Shown here: piece after piece, positions 61,102-64,000 of the stretch | Position numbering within the stretch: the stretch's first letter is position 1 | Layout of the letters: each line of letters opens with the position of its first letter | DNA from: Pseudobutyrivibrio xylanivorans | GTDB lineage: Bacteria; Bacillota; Clostridia; Lachnospirales; Lachnospiraceae | Reading direction: 5' to 3' | DNA length: 64,000 bases | Assembly (NCBI RefSeq): GCF_008935055.1 | Contig: NZ_CP043028.1 | Span: 1,573,501 to 1,637,500 of the forward strand | Made by a program: the position numbers and the translations under genes | The notes under the pieces: generated by a model | Database searches by the model: none | Told to the model about the DNA's origin: nothing | What the model saw: only the letters and a program-made list of their open reading frames with translations

Positions 61102-61542
61102 TTATAAAGTAAGACCTTTGTAAAATTCTACAGCATTCTTCAAATCTTTCTCGTCCGGATGTCCTTTTCCTGTGCCACCAACTAACTTAAATGGTCCAAA
61201 GGTGTTGTACCCCTTACATGAGAATGCACCAACAACATCAAATTTCTTATCTTTTAAAGATGATGTGATTGACTTGGAAAAATCTTTGTCCATTGCACTT
61301 GTCATAATAAAGAATATCTTCTTATTATCCGGAAGATTATCCTGTGCAAATTTAATAATCTGAGGATGGAACTTAGCCGCATATATTCCAGATGCAAATC
61401 CAATTAAATCATACTCTGATAAATCCTTCTCCTGAACAGAAATTGCATCAACAGACTCAACTCCACATTCACTAACTATAGCATCCACAACTTTCTTAGT
61501 GTTCCCATGATGTGTAGATGCATACACGATTATTGATTTCAT
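61102..61542 (-). CDS. Flavodoxin family protein
   Basis: 146 residues. The FMN phosphate loop is YASTHHGNTKKV near the N-terminus, and GFASGIYAAKFHP and SAMDKDFSK correspond to the other loops around the flavin. A small cytosolic electron carrier or flavodoxin-like oxidoreductase. It lies between acylphosphatase and HAD genes with no known pathway link. Confidence 0.88.
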   Translation of the reverse strand: MKSIIVYASTHHGNTKKVVDAIVSECGVESVDAISVQEKDLSEYDLIGFASGIYAAKFHPQIIKFAQDNLPDNKKIFFIMTSAMDKDFSKSITSSLKDKKFDVVGAFSCKGYNTFGPFKLVGGTGKGHPDEKDLKNAVEFYKGLTL

Positions 61543-61595
61543 TAATCATTACCTCCCGTTACAAAACTAATCTTTACTTCCTCATTCTATCATAT

Positions 61596-61874
61596 TTAGT
61601 ATTGGATAATAAAGCTGCGCTCATCCTCCTCAACTGGCAATCTCTCTTTTTCAATTTCATAGATGTCAATATATCTGTCTGCATAAAGCACCTTTATAAA
61701 CATATATATTTCCTGCTCTGACCCCTGAGCCTCAACTAAGACAGAGCCATCATATTCATTCTTCACATATCCAGTTAAACGATATTGGTTAGCTACATGG
61801 CTTGCCTTATACCTAAAACCTACGCCTTGTACCCTGCCTGTGAAAACCATTTTATATCTAACTACTTCCTTCAT
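61596..61874 (-). CDS. acyP: Acylphosphatase
   Basis: 92 residues, normal for the family. The phosphate-binding loop with catalytic Arg is GRVQGVGFRYKA and the catalytic Asn lies in GYVKNEYDGSV. It hydrolyses acyl phosphates such as carbamoyl or acetyl phosphate. It stands 50 bases before flavodoxin and after the tRNA cluster terminator. Confidence 0.92.
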   Translation of the reverse strand: MKEVVRYKMVFTGRVQGVGFRYKASHVANQYRLTGYVKNEYDGSVLVEAQGSEQEIYMFIKVLYADRYIDIYEIEKERLPVEEDERSFIIQY

Positions 61875-61940
61875 CCCAATCCTCGAAATTGAATTTCATA
61901 TTTACACAATCAATAATATACTAAATTCCTTTAAATATGT

Positions 61941-61972
61941 AAAAAAAAGAGATAAGATTAACTCCTATCTCT
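61941..61972 (-). terminator. Terminator of the rRNA-tRNA transcript
   Basis: AGAGATA and TATCTCT form a stem with an 11-base loop, followed by at least seven T's on the minus strand. It lies just after the last tRNA gene. Confidence 0.8.
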
Positions 61973-61984
61973 TCTCTGATAAAG

Positions 61985-62058
61985 CGTGCGCGAGAGGATT
62001 CGAACCCCCGACACCTTGGTCCGTAGCCAAGTGCTCTATCCAGCTGAGCTACGCACAC
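61985..62058 (-). tRNA. tRNA-Arg (ACG)
   Basis: Acceptor stem GTGTGCG/CGCGCAC, D-arm GCTCAGCTGGATAGAGC, anticodon loop CTACGGA closed by CTTGG/CCAAG, T-loop TTCGAAT. Anticodon ACG (inosine at the wobble position expected). Last gene of the cluster. Confidence 0.95.
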
Positions 62059-62086
62059 ACATTATTATTTCACTCACGTAAGTGAA

Positions 62087-62170
62087 TGCCGTAGACCGGA
62101 ATCGAACCGGTACGATGTCGCCACCACGGGATTTTAAGTCCCGCGCGTCTGCCAGTTCCGCCACTACGGC
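62087..62170 (-). tRNA. tRNA-Leu (UAA)
   Basis: Acceptor stem GCCGTAG/CTACGGC, anticodon stem GGGA/TCCC with loop CTTAAAA, and a long variable arm (TGGTGGCGACATCGTACC region), as expected for a class II leucine tRNA. Confidence 0.95.
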
Positions 62171-62242
62171 ATACGCATGCTTTTTTCTGAATGAAATGAA
62201 AGAAAAAAGTATGCTAGTAAATCGCTTGCGATTTACATCTAA

Positions 62243-62315
62243 TGGGACCTACAGGGCTCGAACCTGTGACCCTCTGCTTGTAAGGCAGATGCTCTCCCAG
62301 CTGAGCTAAGATCCC
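62243..62315 (-). tRNA. tRNA-Val (UAC)
   Basis: Acceptor stem GGGATCT/AGGTCCC, anticodon stem TCTGC/GCAGA with loop CTTACAA, T-arm ACAGG/CCTGT. Full cloverleaf. Confidence 0.95.
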
Positions 62316-62332
62316 ATAATAAAAACTGGAAA

Positions 62333-62406
62333 CGACCCCAGAGGGACTTGAACCCTCGACCTCCGCCGTGACAGGGCGGCGCTCTAACCAACTGAGCCAT
62401 GAGGCC
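62333..62406 (-). tRNA. tRNA-Asp (GUC)
   Basis: Acceptor stem GGCCTCA/TGGGGTC, anticodon stem CCGCC/GGCGG with loop CTGTCAC, discriminator G as in aspartate tRNAs. Confidence 0.95.
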
Positions 62407-62427
62407 ATATATAATAATTTTAGAAAG

Positions 62428-62501
62428 TGGACCCTCAGGGACTCGAACCCTGGACCGACCGGTTATGAGCCGGTTGCTCTAACCAACTGAGCTAAAGGTC
62501 C
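62428..62501 (-). tRNA. tRNA with CAU anticodon (tRNA-Ile2 or elongator tRNA-Met)
   Basis: Acceptor stem GGACCTT/AGGGTCC and anticodon loop CTCATAA. It is not an initiator. The body GGACCTTTAGCTCAGTTGG resembles isoleucine tRNAs whose C34 is turned to lysidine by TilS, but a methionine elongator cannot be excluded by eye. Confidence 0.85.
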
Positions 62502-62563
62502 ATATTGTATGAACAAGCAAGACCTTTAAAAAAAAATTGGCCTCTTTCTATCAAGTAGAAAAA

Positions 62564-62636
62564 AGCCGATGATCGGACTCGAACCGATAACCTGCTGATT
62601 ACAAATCAGCTGCTCTGCCAATTGAGCCACATCGGC
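62564..62636 (-). tRNA. tRNA-Thr (UGU)
   Basis: Acceptor stem GCCGATG/CATCGGC, anticodon stem GCTGA/TCAGC with loop TTTGTAA, T-arm ATCGG/CCGAT. Confidence 0.95.
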
Positions 62637-62661
62637 TTAATGTTATTCGCCAAAAGGCAAG

Positions 62662-62733
62662 TGACTCCGACGGGAATTGAACCCGTGTTACCGCCGTGAA
62701 AGGGCGATGTCTTAACCGCTTGACCACGGAGCC
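62662..62733 (-). tRNA. tRNA-Glu (UUC)
   Basis: Acceptor stem GGCTCCG/CGGAGTC, anticodon loop CTTTCAC closed by TCGCC/GGCGG, T-arm ACGGG/CCCGT. Confidence 0.95.
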
Positions 62734-62809
62734 AAACTGGCTTTAATTCAACGCCTATATCGGCGACCCAGTAATAATAACATAAAATATTGATTTAATC
62801 AATATTCAG

Positions 62810-62882
62810 CTCCCCAAGTAGGACTCGAACCTACGACAACTCGGTTAACAGCCGAGTGCTCTACCAACTGAGCTATTGAGGA
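62810..62882 (-). tRNA. tRNA-Asn (GUU)
   Basis: Acceptor stem TCCTCAA/TTGGGGA, anticodon stem CTCGG/CCGAG with loop CTGTTAA. First tRNA after the 23S gene. Confidence 0.95.
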
Positions 62883-62931
62883 TTATTATCTTCCTATCAA
62901 ACTTTCGGTAAAACAGGGAACTCGCCGCATT

Positions 62932-62956
62932 GTTCTACCAACTGAGCTATTGAGGA
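62932..62956 (-). pseudogene. Fragment of a second tRNA-Asn 5' half
   Basis: TCCTCAATAGCTCAGTTGGT matches the first 20 bases of the tRNA-Asn at 62882, and 24 of 25 bases agree; beyond this the sequence diverges and no anticodon arm follows. It looks like a leftover of a duplicated or deleted tRNA between 23S and the cluster. The whole gap 62883-63020 has no 5S rRNA. Confidence 0.75.
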
Positions 62957-63020
62957 ATACTTAAGGTTTATAGCAACCTCAAAACTTCATACAGTGCTCG
63001 AGAACACGCTTACATCTCTT

Positions 63021-64000
<980 letters not shown>

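Noticed and set aside
62082..62408. Small open frames across the tRNA cluster
   Set aside because: They read through tRNA genes in both directions and have no ribosome sites.

Overview
The window looks like chromosome of an anaerobic, fibre-degrading member of the Lachnospiraceae, close to Butyrivibrio or Pseudobutyrivibrio. This is inferred from the AT-rich Firmicutes-type sequence with strong AAGGAG-like ribosome binding sites, the SCIFF peptide with its radical SAM maturase, a domain-permuted GH3 beta-glucosidase of the Butyrivibrio/Ruminococcus type, many carbohydrate ABC transporters and secreted glycanases, and a LXG toxin cassette. Every supported gene lies on the minus strand, so transcription runs from right to left. 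The right edge is an rRNA operon.

Layout, left to right. 1-11 kb holds housekeeping genes: a truncated membrane-anchored protein, an alpha/beta hydrolase, dapB, a CobO-type adenosyltransferase, typA with a structured leader, serS, secDF, the SCIFF pair scfB/scfA and a foldase-like lipoprotein. 11-28 kb is a glucan locus: a YesMN-type two-component system, two solute-binding proteins, two permeases, two large clan GH-Q phosphorylase-like enzymes and a GH3 enzyme. A ~685-bp imperfect inverted repeat with no convincing gene sits in the middle of it. 28-34.5 kb is a maltodextrin operon (LacI regulator, binding protein, two permeases, MalQ) with a well-placed promoter and operator. 34.6-39.8 kb is a type VII (LXG) toxin cassette ending in a GH-E nuclease domain, followed by several immunity-type genes and a deletion scar of an ankyrin gene.

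39.9-43.1 kb carries two tandem secreted TIM-barrel proteins (DUF5722-like). 43.3-46.1 kb has hypB and a degenerate ISLre2/UPF0236 insertion sequence with an unusual symmetric hairpin behind its transposase. 46.3-52.1 kb is a nickel/peptide-type ABC transporter (two permeases, binding protein, one ATPase) coupled to two SAM methyltransferases. 52.2-60.2 kb encodes a DUF2207 membrane protein with LemA, an 1182-residue GH16 glucanase with several CBM4/9-like modules (one apparently circularly permuted inside the catalytic domain), and a membrane-anchored GH25 lysozyme. 60.3-61.9 kb has a HAD phosphatase, a flavodoxin and an acylphosphatase. 61.98-62.88 kb has eight tRNA genes, and 63.02 kb to the end is the 3' part of 23S rRNA.

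A plausible picture of how the carbohydrate genes work together is that GH16 cuts beta-1,3 or mixed-linkage glucan outside the cell, the 16.7-19.9 kb transporter imports oligosaccharides under control of the YesMN pair, and the two phosphorylases and GH3 enzyme degrade them inside. The exact linkage is inference. The most unusual items are the giant hairpin at 15989-16673, the permuted CBM inside GH16, the symmetric hairpin behind the insertion sequence, a repeated RNA-like core at 43.2 and 58.4 kb, and inverted repeats enclosing ribosome binding sites.
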